From Synechococcales cyanobacterium PMM_0073 (GTDB lineage Bacteria > Cyanobacteriota > Cyanobacteriia > Elainellales > Elainellaceae), in the NCBI GenBank assembly GCA_949127695.1, contig CASBQH010000449.1:1-21534 (forward strand): 21,534 nt of DNA. Reading direction: 5' to 3'. Positions 8,151 to 15,912 of the stretch are shown in pieces. Each line of letters starts with the position of its first letter. Position 1 is the first letter of the stretch. A program made the position numbers and the translations under genes. Below the pieces are notes generated by a model, which saw only the letters and a program-made list of their open reading frames with translations, did not search any database and was not told where the DNA came from.

Positions 8151-8391
8151 TCGATTCTTTATAAATCATTTCTTGCAGAATTACAGCTCGCAAATCAGGA
8201 TCTCTGCTCTCTGAGTTATTAAATTTAAAATCTTAAGTCTTAAATCTAGCCGAATCTAGCCTCAAGATTTGCGGGTTGGGCTTGGGCTGGTATGCTATCT
8301 GGGATACTGGTTCATCTGAGATACTGGTCTATCTGGGATTTTGGCAGGTAAGTCAAGTAACGCAAGTAATTATTTTGTGAGCTGAGGGACG
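8151..8391. other. divergent intergenic region
   Basis: Promoter region for both the cyclase (minus) and the CofE-like gene (plus). It includes a 10-bp palindrome TTAAATTTAA (8219-8228), a tandem pair AATCTAGCC (8243-8251, 8253-8261), a G-rich run with three GGG triplets (8273-8290) and the 17-bp repeat array. No gene is seen. Confidence 0.5.
8297..8347. repeat. 17-bp imperfect tandem repeat, three copies
   Basis: Copies start at 8297 (ATCTGGGATACTGGTTC), 8314 (ATCTGAGATACTGGTCT) and 8331 (ATCTGGGATTTTGGCAG). The array ends 44 bases before the ATG of the plus-strand CofE-like gene, so it falls in that gene's leader or promoter. Confidence 0.85.
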
Positions 8392-9561
8392 ATGGGGATG
8401 GGATTTTTGGGAATCGCCCTAGCAGGGCTAGCTGGACTGGCCGGACTGCTGCTGCTGGGCTTGGAGTTACAGTATCGCCGCCGCATTGGCAACAAGTTTG
8501 AGCTGACTGCCGCCGACTGGCAAATTGCCACCGAGGACTCAACTCACTATGTGATGGTGGGCAATTTGACGCTGACCAACCAAACCGAACGTCGCGAGAT
8601 TTTTGTGCCAGAGCTGAGGGCTGAAGTCACCTTGCTCTCAAAAGGCAGCCTAGAAGGGATCACGCATCAGGTGCAGATTAGCCCCCGCCACTACGACGCG
8701 CCCGCCCGCGCCGATGGCTACTGGTTTGCCTATATTGTGAAGCAAAAGCCGACTCACGCCGAACTCCAGCTCGATCTGCGCGGCGCAGACTTGAGCGAAC
8801 TCCAGTCCGCCTGGATTCAGCTGCACTACATCACCTATGGGCCGCAGGGTCGGCTGCCGCGCACCCAGCATCTGGTGCTGCCGCTACGGTTCCCTGACCC
8901 CAACGAGCCGCATCAGTGGCGCTCCACCGACCAGTCCAGCATTCTGCCGATTCGCACGCATTTGCTCAGCCAAATCGATCAGCCGGTTGAGGTGGTGAAG
9001 CGCTATGTGCTGCCGCATTCTCAGCCTGGAGATGTGGTGACGATTGGCGAAACCCCGGTAGCGCTGATGCAGGGGCGGTTTCGGCATCCCGCTGAAATTC
9101 GTCCGGGCTGGGTGGCCAGCCGCATCTGCTGGTTTTTGCTGCCCACTTCGAGTTTGGCCACCGCCTGCGGCATGCAGAGTTTGGTGGATCAAGTTGGGGC
9201 TGGGCGCGTGTTTTGGGCGTTTGTGGGAGGAGTGCTGGCCAAAAAGCTGCTGAACAAGCCAGGGATGTTTTATGTGCTGGCGGGCGAGCAGGCGCGGCTG
9301 ATTGATGACGTGACGGGCACCTTGCCGCCCTACGACCAGTTTGTGGTGCTGGGGCCTGACCAGCCGCAGCAGGTGGTGGATCAAATTCAGCGCGAAACTG
9401 GGCTAGCGGCAGCGATCGTAGACGTGAACGATTTAAAAGCAGTTAAGATACTAGCAGTGAGTCCTGGTGTTTCTGCTGCCTTCCTAGAGCAGGCTTTGAT
9501 CTCTAACCCGGCTGGCAATGCCGATGAGCAGACTCCGCTGGTGTTGATTCGTCCGGTTTAA
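8392..9561 (+). CDS. membrane-anchored CofE-like (F420-0:gamma-glutamyl ligase family) protein
   Basis: Function unknown. The 389-residue product has one N-terminal membrane anchor (about 4-24, Gly/Ala/Leu rich), a middle region of about 170 residues with beta-rich character that I do not recognise, and a C-terminal domain (about 195-360) resembling the F420-0:gamma-glutamyl ligase (CofE) fold. The resemblance is in stretches such as PGDVVTIGETPVALMQGR, RPGWVASRICWF and AAAIVDVNDLKA. CofE adds glutamates to coenzyme F420, but most cyanobacteria are not known to use F420, and no other F420 gene is in view, so the substrate may be different. Two ATGs (8392, 8398) are possible starts; the second has better spacing to GAGGG. 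It precedes a GNAT gene by 61 bases on the same strand. Confidence 0.7.
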   Translation: MGMGFLGIALAGLAGLAGLLLLGLELQYRRRIGNKFELTAADWQIATEDSTHYVMVGNLTLTNQTERREIFVPELRAEVTLLSKGSLEGITHQVQISPRHYDAPARADGYWFAYIVKQKPTHAELQLDLRGADLSELQSAWIQLHYITYGPQGRLPRTQHLVLPLRFPDPNEPHQWRSTDQSSILPIRTHLLSQIDQPVEVVKRYVLPHSQPGDVVTIGETPVALMQGRFRHPAEIRPGWVASRICWFLLPTSSLATACGMQSLVDQVGAGRVFWAFVGGVLAKKLLNKPGMFYVLAGEQARLIDDVTGTLPPYDQFVVLGPDQPQQVVDQIQRETGLAAAIVDVNDLKAVKILAVSPGVSAAFLEQALISNPAGNADEQTPLVLIRPV

Positions 9562-9622
9562 GCGAGTTTTTATGCTCAACTGCATTCGTTCCCTCACTCT
9601 TAACTCTCATTCTTAATCTGTC

Positions 9623-10870
9623 ATGGCGACATCAATGCCTACAGTTCCAGCTTCCGCTCTCAACATTCGCTCGGTTCAGTATCGCGATCTCGAAGAGGTG
9701 GCTCGCTTAACTGCTGAAGACGCAGGCGTAGCTGAAGCGGGTGAAGAGAGCGGTAATTTAGTGGACTTGGGGCAGCAGCTGCGGCAGTTCCGGCGCTGGT
9801 ATGGCGTCTTGAAATGCGTCAACTGGTTTCCCAATCCGCTTCGCAACTTTTTTCGTGCCTATGTGGCCGAGCAAGACAGCCATCTGCGCGGGCTAATCCA
9901 GGTGGCTCCCTTCAACCGCACCCGCAGCACCTGGCGCGTCGATCGAGTGCTGGTCGATCAGGGTGCAGCTGAGCGGACGCTGCCCAGCGATGTCGGCTCG
10001 CAGCTGTTGCGCCACTGCTTCCAGGCGATTTGGGAAGCCCGCACTTGGCTCGTGGAAGTCAATATCAATGACAAGTCTACCCTGGCGCTCTATCGCCAAA
10101 ATGGCTTCCAGACGCTAGCGCATCTCACCTACTGGACAATTGCGCCCGAAGTGTTGCAGGTGATCGCCGAGCGCGAGCCTGACTTGCCCAATCTGCTGCC
10201 TGTGAGCAACGCCGATGCCAACCTGCTCTACCAGCTCGATACCCAGGCGATGCCCTCGTTTGTGCGTCAGGTCTATGATCGGCACTTGGCTGACTTTAAG
10301 ACTGGCTTTTTGCAGTCGATGGGCGGCTTTGGGCGCTGGCTCCGCAAGACTGAAACGCTCAGTGGCTATGTGTTTGAATCGCAGCGCAAGGCGGCAATCG
10401 GCTATTTCCAGCTTCAGCTCTGCCGCAATGGCCAATCCTCTGAACAGCCCGTTGAACAGCCGGTGGGGCAGCATATCGCTCAGCTCACCGTGCATCCGGC
10501 CTACACCTGGCTCTACCCAGAGCTATTGGCTCAGATGGCGCGGCTGACTCAAGACTGTCCGGCTCCGCTTCAGCTGGTTTCGGCAGACTACCAGCCAGAG
10601 CGCGAAGAATTTTTGGAACAAATTGGCGCAGTCCGCACCGAGCATACGCTGATGATGTCGCGCTCGGTCTGGCACAAAATCCGCGAATCCAAGTTCTCGC
10701 TAGAGGCGCTTCAGCTAACCGAAGTGCTGCAAACGCTCCAGCCCAGCCGCAAGCCCGTGCCGGGACGCTTTTCGTTTACCAAGCCTGTGGTTAAAAAGCT
10801 AACGCCGCCCAAAAGCACCGACAGCTCGCCGCAGCGCCCCAGCGACAGCTCAGAAGATCCGGTGGGTTGA
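9623..10870 (+). CDS. GNAT-family N-acetyltransferase, two-domain
   Basis: Probable acyl-CoA-dependent N-acyltransferase of unknown substrate, 415 residues. The first half (about 14-175) is a recognisable GNAT domain: beta4 and motif A around RVDRVLVDQ...DVGSQLLRHCFQ (about 110-140), then VEVNINDKSTLALYRQNGF, the usual Asn-x-x-Ala/Ser-x-x-x-Tyr and Gly-Phe of motif B. The second half (about 190-355) looks like a degenerate GNAT repeat, ending in EFLEQIGAVRTEHTLMMSR. The C-terminal 50 residues are Pro/Ser/Lys-rich and probably disordered. The typical R/Q-x-x-G-x-G/A coenzyme A loop is weak (DVGSQ), so activity is not assured. It ends 8 bases before ruvX, so the two are probably co-transcribed. 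Confidence 0.78.
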   Translation: MATSMPTVPASALNIRSVQYRDLEEVARLTAEDAGVAEAGEESGNLVDLGQQLRQFRRWYGVLKCVNWFPNPLRNFFRAYVAEQDSHLRGLIQVAPFNRTRSTWRVDRVLVDQGAAERTLPSDVGSQLLRHCFQAIWEARTWLVEVNINDKSTLALYRQNGFQTLAHLTYWTIAPEVLQVIAEREPDLPNLLPVSNADANLLYQLDTQAMPSFVRQVYDRHLADFKTGFLQSMGGFGRWLRKTETLSGYVFESQRKAAIGYFQLQLCRNGQSSEQPVEQPVGQHIAQLTVHPAYTWLYPELLAQMARLTQDCPAPLQLVSADYQPEREEFLEQIGAVRTEHTLMMSRSVWHKIRESKFSLEALQLTEVLQTLQPSRKPVPGRFSFTKPVVKKLTPPKSTDSSPQRPSDSSEDPVG

Positions 10871-10878
10871 TTTAGACA

Positions 10879-11310
10879 ATGGCGATTCGCCCGAAGATTT
10901 CGGCGCTAGGACTAGATCTAGGCCGCAAGCGAATTGGAGTGGCGGGCTGTGACGGCACCGGCTTAATTGCCGCTGGCCTGACAACGCTAACCCGCAGCTC
11001 GTTTGAGCAAGATCTGGTTGCCTTTCGCCAGATCATTGCCGAGCGCCAGGTGCAGGTTTTGGTCATCGGCTTGCCCTATACGCTGGCGGGCGAAATTGGC
11101 GCTCAGGCTAGACAAACCCAGAAATATGCCAAGCGGCTCGCAGCAGCGCTCCAGCTGCCGATTGAATATGTCGATGAGCGACTCACCTCGGTCGCTGCCG
11201 AAGAGCTGCTCCGAGCCGAGAAGCTTCACCTCTCGCAAAATAAGGCGTTAATTGACCGCAAGGCAGCGGCCATTATTTTGCAGCAGTGGCTCGATGAACG
11301 CCGTGCTTGA
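10879..11310 (+). CDS. ruvX: RuvX/YqgF RNase H-fold nuclease, pre-16S rRNA processing
   Basis: Cytosolic nuclease of the YqgF family, implicated in maturing the 5' end of 16S rRNA. It has 143 residues, normal length. The RNase H-like signature is complete: GLDLGRKRIGVA with Asp13 near the N-terminus, VIGLPY, the acidic VDERLTS motif and IDRKAAAIILQQWL near the end, supplying the three carboxylates. The ATG is 8 bases after the stop of the GNAT gene, with no strong ribosome site of its own, which suggests translation in a common message. The next gene encodes a DUF3727 protein; ruvX, DUF3727, mltG and yqeG are often neighbours in cyanobacteria. Confidence 0.95.
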   Translation: MAIRPKISALGLDLGRKRIGVAGCDGTGLIAAGLTTLTRSSFEQDLVAFRQIIAERQVQVLVIGLPYTLAGEIGAQARQTQKYAKRLAAALQLPIEYVDERLTSVAAEELLRAEKLHLSQNKALIDRKAAAIILQQWLDERRA

Positions 11311-11465
11311 GGGCTATGCTGGGTCTATATGGCGGATTTATGCGGCATCTCTGCTCAAAACTGCTCTAAAGATCCCATCCTGCGGGATACTTGGGAAGTG
11401 GATTAGCCAAGGCGATGCCACATGACCCCGTGATCCAAACAAATATGACGAGGAAGAACTTCGGG

Positions 11466-12059
11466 ATGGACGAAGCCGCAATGGACGACAATACCCCCAC
11501 ACTCAGCCTAACCGACGAAGAAGGCCGTTCGCTGCTCTGCTATATTGAGCGCGAATTGACGGTGAAGGGCAAACAATATGTCCTGCTGCTGCCGGTAGAT
11601 TCTCCGATTGAAATCTTCGCTTGGGCAGCAGATGAAGAAGATGACGAAGAGGAAATGCTGATCGACATTGACGAAGAAGAGCTAGAAGAAGTCTTCTCGA
11701 CGGCGCGAGCGGTGCTGGCTGAGCAGGATTTAATCTTGCAGCATACGGCTTTGACGCTCACCGCCAGCGGCGAAATTCCGGAAGTCGAAGAAGACGACAT
11801 CATTACGCTAGATGTTGAAACCGACAGCGAACCCAACTACGAGCAGTTTCAGCAGCTCGCCTCTTTTTATTTTGAAGAGCAAGAATACGTCGTCTGCTGT
11901 CCGCTAGATCCGCTGCTGTTTTTCGCCGAGCTGGATGAAACCGGCCTGCCAGAGCTGGTTTCGCTGGAAGAGCTGCAAATTTTAATGGAGCTAGAAGAGT
12001 TCAAAGATCTGCGCGCTCAGCTAGAGCTGCAATCTCAGCTGTTTGAAGATGTCGAGTAG
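11466..12059 (+). CDS. DUF3727 family acidic protein
   Basis: Conserved cyanobacterial protein of unknown function, recognised as DUF3727 with an N-terminal DUF1292-like segment. From the ATG at 11466 it has 197 residues. GAGGAAG at 11450-11456 is nine bases upstream, which favours this start; ATGs at 11415, 11445 and 11481 and a TTG at 11391 are in frame. Two similar halves are visible: LTDEEGRSLLCYIERELTV...YVLLLPVDSPIEIFAW and ASFYFEEQEYVVCCPLDPLLFFAE, each a short beta-rich unit followed by a very acidic stretch (for example DEEDDEEEM, about residues 60-85). No catalytic motif, signal peptide or membrane segment is seen. It lies between ruvX and mltG. A short hairpin ATCCC/GGGAT (11372-11388) precedes it. 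Confidence 0.85.
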   Translation: MDEAAMDDNTPTLSLTDEEGRSLLCYIERELTVKGKQYVLLLPVDSPIEIFAWAADEEDDEEEMLIDIDEEELEEVFSTARAVLAEQDLILQHTALTLTASGEIPEVEEDDIITLDVETDSEPNYEQFQQLASFYFEEQEYVVCCPLDPLLFFAELDETGLPELVSLEELQILMELEEFKDLRAQLELQSQLFEDVE

Positions 12060-12106
12060 CCTGATGTAAAATTTACGGCTGAAGGGATCATCTGGTTCTA
12101 ACGCTG

Positions 12107-13237
12107 ATGAAAACACTCTCTCGAATCACTAAAGGTTTTTTCTACCTGCTGCTGCTGCCCGCAGTGCTGGCGGTTTGCGGCTGGCAGGGCTGGGCTTGGT
12201 GGAGCTGGGCGAATGCGCCTGTGGCTGCTGCTCCAGATGCCGCTAGCGCTGCTCCCAGTGATGCGCCCGCTTCAGCCGATCCTACCGCTAGCCCAATTCG
12301 GCTTGAAATCCCAGCAGGCGCAACCGCAGAGCAGATTGGCCAAGACCTAGCGGCAGCAGGCTTAATTCGCTCGCTCACCGCCTGGAACCTTTGGACAAAG
12401 CTGCAAACGGTGCAAAACCGCGAAGGCAGCTTTCAGGCGGGCACTTACGAGCTGTCTCCGGCTGAGCCAATGGAAAATATTGCCAACCAGATCTGGCAAG
12501 GCAAGGTGATGCAGAGCAGCTTTACCATCCCTGAAGGCTGGTCACTCAAGCAGATGGCCGAATATTTTGCCGGACAGGGCTACTTCAGCGAAGCAGAATT
12601 TTTGGCGGCGACTCAGCAGATCCCGCGTGACCAATATCCCTGGCTACCCGAAGGCATCACCAACCTAGAAGGCTTTCTCTATCCCGACACCTATAAGTTT
12701 GCCGGGACGCTGACGCCGCAGCTCGCCGTTAGCCAAATGCTCGACCAGTTTCAGCAGGTGGCTTTGCCTGTCTATGAGCAGGGCAAAGCCACCAGTCCCC
12801 ATAGCCTATTGGCATGGACAACCCTCTCCAGCATCGTTGAAAAAGAGGCCGTCATCGCCGCCGAGCGCCCGCAGATTGCCAGTGTCTTTGCCAAGCGACT
12901 GCGCGAAGGAATGCCGCTCGGCTCTGACCCCACCGTGGAATATGTGCTGGGCATTCGCCAAACGCCCGATCAGCCGCTGACCTGGGCACAGGTCGATACG
13001 CCGTCGCCCTACAACACCTACAAAAACCCCGGCCTGCCGCCCGGTCCAATTGCCAGTCCAGGCGTGGCCAGCCTGACTGCCAGCCTCAATCCGGGCGATA
13101 CCGAGTATCTCTACTTCGTTGCCCGCTATGATGGAACACATGTCTTCAGCAAAACGCTAGCCCAGCATGAGGCCGCCCAAGACGCGATTCACGACGGTCG
13201 AGAAGCGCAGGCGCAGTCCTCACCGAGTCCGAACTGA
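12107..13237 (+). CDS. mltG: endolytic murein transglycosylase MltG
   Basis: Inner-membrane lytic transglycosylase (YceG family) that cuts nascent glycan strands and helps set peptidoglycan chain length. The 376 residues begin with a single membrane anchor (about 10-35), followed by an Ala/Pro/Ser-rich linker to about residue 62. A LysM-like subdomain (IRLEIPAGATAEQIG) then precedes the catalytic domain. Key motifs are LEGFLYPDTY (187-196), the catalytic glutamate Glu245 in SSIVEKEA, and SPYNTY...GLPPGPI near residue 305. The ATG is 47 bases after the DUF3727 gene; the gap holds an 11-base palindrome GTAAAATTTAC (12066-12076). The last 15 residues are low complexity. Confidence 0.95.
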   Translation: MKTLSRITKGFFYLLLLPAVLAVCGWQGWAWWSWANAPVAAAPDAASAAPSDAPASADPTASPIRLEIPAGATAEQIGQDLAAAGLIRSLTAWNLWTKLQTVQNREGSFQAGTYELSPAEPMENIANQIWQGKVMQSSFTIPEGWSLKQMAEYFAGQGYFSEAEFLAATQQIPRDQYPWLPEGITNLEGFLYPDTYKFAGTLTPQLAVSQMLDQFQQVALPVYEQGKATSPHSLLAWTTLSSIVEKEAVIAAERPQIASVFAKRLREGMPLGSDPTVEYVLGIRQTPDQPLTWAQVDTPSPYNTYKNPGLPPGPIASPGVASLTASLNPGDTEYLYFVARYDGTHVFSKTLAQHEAAQDAIHDGREAQAQSSPSPN

Positions 13238-13290
13238 GTCGCACTGGTTTAATCAGTAGCAATTCAGTACTTCGGGAAGCGTTGCGTATT

Positions 13291-13325
13291 CTAGCGCTAG
13301 GCTGGGGACTATAGGGTCTAGACCC
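13291..13325. promoter_or_regulatory. two perfect palindromes upstream of yqeG
   Basis: CTAGCGCTAG (13291-13300) and GGGTCTAGACCC (13314-13325) are each perfectly palindromic, with centres 24 bp apart. The second ends 27 bases before the ATG at 13353, and a TATAGG sequence (13310-13315) overlaps its left edge. The layout resembles a double operator over a promoter, but no regulator is identified. Confidence 0.45.
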
Positions 13326-13352
13326 ATCTGCTTTCTTTCACTGACTTTTGCT

Positions 13353-13919
13353 ATGTCTTGGGGCAAACTCTTACAACCCGATCTGTTCCTCGGCAGCTCC
13401 ATTCTGGATCTGACGCCCGAAACGCTGCATCAGCAAAACCTGAAAGGGCTAGTGCTAGATGTGGATGAAACGCTAGTACCCATCAGCATGTCTGAAACCT
13501 CACCTGAACTTCAGCAGTGGTTGCAACAGTTTGATCGCTCAATCCAGGTTTGGCTGGTTAGCAATAATATTAGCCAGGGACGGATCAGTCGGATTGCCAA
13601 GACGCTAGAGCGTCCCTACATTTTGGGAGCGCGCAAGCCGTCTCGCCGCAAGCTGAGGCAGGCCGTCGAGGCGATGGGGCTGCCGGTTGAGCAGGTGGCA
13701 ATGGTTGGGGATCGCTTGTTTACAGACGTGCTGGCGGGCAATCGCCTCGGCATGTACACAATTTTGGTTGAGCCAATGGTGAATCCGGCCAAGCTGAAAC
13801 AGCGCAATCTGCTGCGCGATCTGGAGGTCTGGCTGTCGCAGATTTTGGGCGTGACGCTGGTGCAGGGTCTGCCGCCTCAGCTGCCGCAACAAAGCGTTAC
13901 AGATCCTGACAAAACTTGA
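13353..13919 (+). CDS. YqeG-family HAD IIIA phosphatase
   Basis: Small cytosolic phosphatase of the haloacid dehalogenase superfamily, 188 residues; members resemble phosphatidylglycerophosphate phosphatase (plant and yeast Gep4/PGPP1), so a role in phosphatidylglycerol synthesis is possible, but the substrate is not proven by sequence. The HAD motifs are in order: motif I DVDETLVP (nucleophile and acid Asp, about 36-43), motif II VSNN (about 69), motif III Lys in ARKPSRRK (about 93), and motif IV VGDRLFTDVLAGN (about 118). The C-terminal tail after about 165 is Gln/Pro-rich. It starts 115 bases after mltG behind two palindromes, so it may have its own promoter. Confidence 0.9.
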   Translation: MSWGKLLQPDLFLGSSILDLTPETLHQQNLKGLVLDVDETLVPISMSETSPELQQWLQQFDRSIQVWLVSNNISQGRISRIAKTLERPYILGARKPSRRKLRQAVEAMGLPVEQVAMVGDRLFTDVLAGNRLGMYTILVEPMVNPAKLKQRNLLRDLEVWLSQILGVTLVQGLPPQLPQQSVTDPDKT

Positions 13920-13983
13920 GTCGCGGCAACAATTCTGAAGAAATTCTTAAGCGATCCCCATTTTTATGATGCCTTTGCTACAT

Positions 13984-13998
13984 TTTGATCAGATCAAA
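13984..13998. repeat. 15-base palindrome upstream of proB
   Basis: TTTGATC-A-GATCAAA is perfectly symmetrical about one central base. It lies 65 bases after the yqeG stop and 166 bases before proB, and could be an operator or a chance palindrome. Confidence 0.45.
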
Positions 13999-14049
13999 CG
14001 AGGTCAGCCGATTTAAAGACCTTGAGCTACAAATTCCTGTAGATACTTC

Positions 14050-14090
14050 GCAAAGCGCCAGCCCTCACCCATAGAAGGCTGGCGCTTTGC
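14050..14090. terminator. 14-bp perfect inverted repeat, probable transcript end of yqeG
   Basis: Arms GCAAAGCGCCAGCC (14050-14063) and GGCTGGCGCTTTGC (14077-14090) pair without a mismatch around a 13-base loop. No T-run follows on either strand, so it is not a textbook rho-independent terminator; the strong stem could still protect or end the yqeG message. A dispersed palindromic repeat is the alternative. Confidence 0.6.
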
Positions 14091-14096
14091 ACTGCG

Positions 14097-14126
14097 GCGG
14101 ATCTTACAGCAGCGGGTCTTACAATA
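14097..14126 (+). promoter_or_regulatory. direct repeats and candidate -10 box of proB
   Basis: Two 15-base units beginning GCGG-A/G-TCTTACA start at 14097 and 14112 (11 of the first 12 bases identical). The second includes TACAAT (14120-14125), a good -10 hexamer about 40 bases before the proB ATG; no -35 match is evident, which would suit an activator-dependent promoter. Confidence 0.35.
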
Positions 14127-14164
14127 GAGGGCGATCGTTAAGCGCGTAAACTATCCCAGCAGCT

Positions 14165-15277
14165 ATGGCTCAGACCGTTGTGATCAAAATTGGCACCTCT
14201 AGCCTCACCCAGCCCGCTACCGGCTTTCTGGCGCTGCCAACGATTGCCCAAGTTGTGGATACCTTAAGCAGTCTGCGGCGGCAGGGGCATCAGGTGATTT
14301 TGGTCTCGTCGGGCGCGGTGGGCGTGGGCTGTATGCGGCTGGGCTTAAGCGAACGTCCGCGCAGCATGGCGATGAAGCAGGCGGTGGCGGCAGTCGGGCA
14401 AGGTCGCCTGATGCGCGTCTATGACGATCTGTTTTCGGCGCTCCAGCAGCCGATCGCGCAGGTGCTGCTGACGCGCAGCGACTTAGTACAACGCAGTCGC
14501 TATGTCAATGCCCACCGCACTTTCCGGCAGCTGTTCAAGCTGGGCGTGATTCCAATTGTCAACGAAAACGACACGCTGGCGATCGAAGAACTCAAGTTTG
14601 GCGATAACGACACGCTTTCGGCGCTGGTGGCCAGCTTGGTTGAGGCTGACTGGCTGTTTCTGCTCACCGATGTCGATCGGCTCTATTCCGCTGATCCCCG
14701 CTCTGATCCCAACGCCCAGCCAATTTCGCTAATTCAGCAAATGGACGAGCTAGAGGCGCTGAATGTCGAAGTTGGGGATCGCGGCAGCAGCTGGGGCACA
14801 GGCGGCATGGTGACAAAAATTGCCGCTGCTCGAATCGCTACAGCTGCTGGGGTGCGGACGGTGATTACCGAAGGCCGCGCGCCGCAAAACATTGAGAAAA
14901 TTATGCAGGGCGAGTCGCTAGGGACGACATTTGAGCCACAGCTTCAGCCGTTTAATGCCCGCAAACGCTGGATCGCGCATGGTCAAGTCACCACAGGTCG
15001 CCTCTATCTGGATGCGGGAGCCGTGCGGGCAATCCGGCAGTCCGGCAAATCGCTGCTCGCCGCAGGCATTGTCGAGGTGAAAGGCGAGTTTCAGAGCCAA
15101 GATGCCGTGCAGCTTTGCGATGTGCTGGGACTGGAAGTGGCGCGGGGTATCGTCAACTACAGCAGCGCCGAGCTGCAAAAAATCCGAGGCTTGCGCTCTG
15201 AGCAGATTGTCAGCACGTTGGGCTATGCGGGCGAAGAGACGGTCGTGCATCGGGATAATTTAGCGCTGAGCCAGTGA
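14165..15277 (+). CDS. proB: glutamate 5-kinase
   Basis: Phosphorylates L-glutamate with ATP in the first step of proline synthesis, in the cytosol; usually feedback-inhibited by proline. The 370 residues comprise an amino-acid kinase domain (about 1-255) and a C-terminal PUA domain (about 270-355). Visible motifs are VIKIGTSSL at the N-terminus, [20 protein letters not shown] with [12 protein letters not shown] for glutamate binding, and [13 protein letters not shown] for ATP; the PUA part includes [13 protein letters not shown]. Length and both domains are as in full-length bacterial ProB. proA, the next pathway gene, is not in the window. The stop lies inside the first copy of a 19-bp tandem repeat. 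Confidence 0.97.
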   Translation: MAQTVVIKIGTSSLTQPATGFLALPTIAQVVDTLSSLRRQGHQVILVSSGAVGVGCMRLGLSERPRSMAMKQAVAAVGQGRLMRVYDDLFSALQQPIAQVLLTRSDLVQRSRYVNAHRTFRQLFKLGVIPIVNENDTLAIEELKFGDNDTLSALVASLVEADWLFLLTDVDRLYSADPRSDPNAQPISLIQQMDELEALNVEVGDRGSSWGTGGMVTKIAAARIATAAGVRTVITEGRAPQNIEKIMQGESLGTTFEPQLQPFNARKRWIAHGQVTTGRLYLDAGAVRAIRQSGKSLLAAGIVEVKGEFQSQDAVQLCDVLGLEVARGIVNYSSAELQKIRGLRSEQIVSTLGYAGEETVVHRDNLALSQ

Positions 15278-15328
15278 GCTTATCAAGAATCAGTGAGTTT
15301 AGCGGGAACCGGTTAGTTTATCAGGAAG
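15272..15328. repeat. 19-bp imperfect tandem repeat, three copies, filling the proB-DUF4168 gap
   Basis: Copies begin at 15272 (CAGTGAGCTTATCAAGAAT), 15291 (CAGTGAGTTTAGCGGGAAC) and 15310 (CGGTTAGTTTATCAGGAAG). The first contains the proB stop codon; the last supplies the AGGAAGG ribosome site of the gene at 15333, so the array makes up the whole junction. Confidence 0.75.
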
Positions 15329-15332
15329 GTCA

Positions 15333-15761
15333 ATGCCAGCCATCGCCAAATTGAGATTTCACGGCTTCAGGCTTTTGCTAGCGCTGCTGACGGCGCTGAC
15401 GGCGCTGCTGGTTTGGACAATGCCTGTCGCTGCGGCTGAAGCGCCCCCGACTCCGGTGGCTGAACCCAGCTTGGGGCGCAGTCTGGATGCGGACGATATT
15501 TCTGCTGAAAAAATCAATCAATTTGTGCGGGCTTACCTACAGGTTTTGGCCTTAATTGAAGGCCGCGAAGCTGAGCTGCAAGGAGCCGAAATGGAGCCAG
15601 AATCACAGCAGATTCAGCGGGAGATTGAGGCGCAGGCAGTCGGCTTAATCCAGGCGGAAAAGCTGACGCTACAAGAATATCTCCAGCTTCTCAGCCTGAC
15701 TAATATTGACGCTGAATTTGGCGAACGGGTGGCGGCTCAGCTGCAAGAAGCGGTGCAGTAG
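15333..15761 (+). CDS. exported DUF4168-family protein
   Basis: Function unknown. The 142-residue product has a signal peptide: basic start (KLRFHGFR), hydrophobic core of Leu/Ala/Thr about 12-32, and a likely cut in AAAEA near residue 36. The mature part is small, acidic and helical, with the DUF4168 pattern: ISAEKINQFVRAYLQVLALIE (overlapping motif, about 55-75), and a later helical segment LTLQEYLQLLSLTNIDAEF near the C-terminus. Proteins of this family are periplasmic or lumenal in cyanobacteria by inference from the signal peptide. AGGAAGG lies upstream of the ATG. It is probably co-transcribed with proB, 55 bases away; a 6-bp hairpin follows its stop. Confidence 0.8.
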   Translation: MPAIAKLRFHGFRLLLALLTALTALLVWTMPVAAAEAPPTPVAEPSLGRSLDADDISAEKINQFVRAYLQVLALIEGREAELQGAEMEPESQQIQREIEAQAVGLIQAEKLTLQEYLQLLSLTNIDAEFGERVAAQLQEAVQ

Positions 15762-15763
15762 CT

Positions 15764-15780
15764 TGAGGCTCAGCGCCTCA
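15764..15780 (+). terminator. weak hairpin after the DUF4168 gene
   Basis: TGAGGC (15764-15769) pairs with GCCTCA (15775-15780) around TCAGC, three bases after the stop. An A/T-rich sequence follows but no T-run; an 11-base palindrome ATACGACGTAT (15784-15794) lies just beyond. Confidence 0.35.
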
Positions 15781-15898
15781 TAAATACGACGTATATTTAA
15801 GCACATCTAACTCAAAAACAGCGAAAACTTTATCCTAGCTTGATGGAGCGCCTATCAACTGTTCAACAATAACGTCAGGAAACAGCGGTAGAAGTGAT

Positions 15899-15912
15899 GT
15901 AGATGACTTTAC
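15899..15912. promoter_or_regulatory. NtcA-like motif GTA-N8-TAC
   Basis: GTA (15899-15901), eight bases, TAC (15910-15912) matches the consensus of the nitrogen regulator NtcA. The TAN3T box expected about 22 bases downstream in a classical NtcA-activated promoter is not there, and about five such motifs are expected by chance in a window this long. Confidence 0.25.

Noticed and set aside
8273..8303. Classical G-quadruplex
   Set aside because: Only three GGG triplets are close together; the fourth is about 10 bases away, so a stable four-run structure is doubtful.
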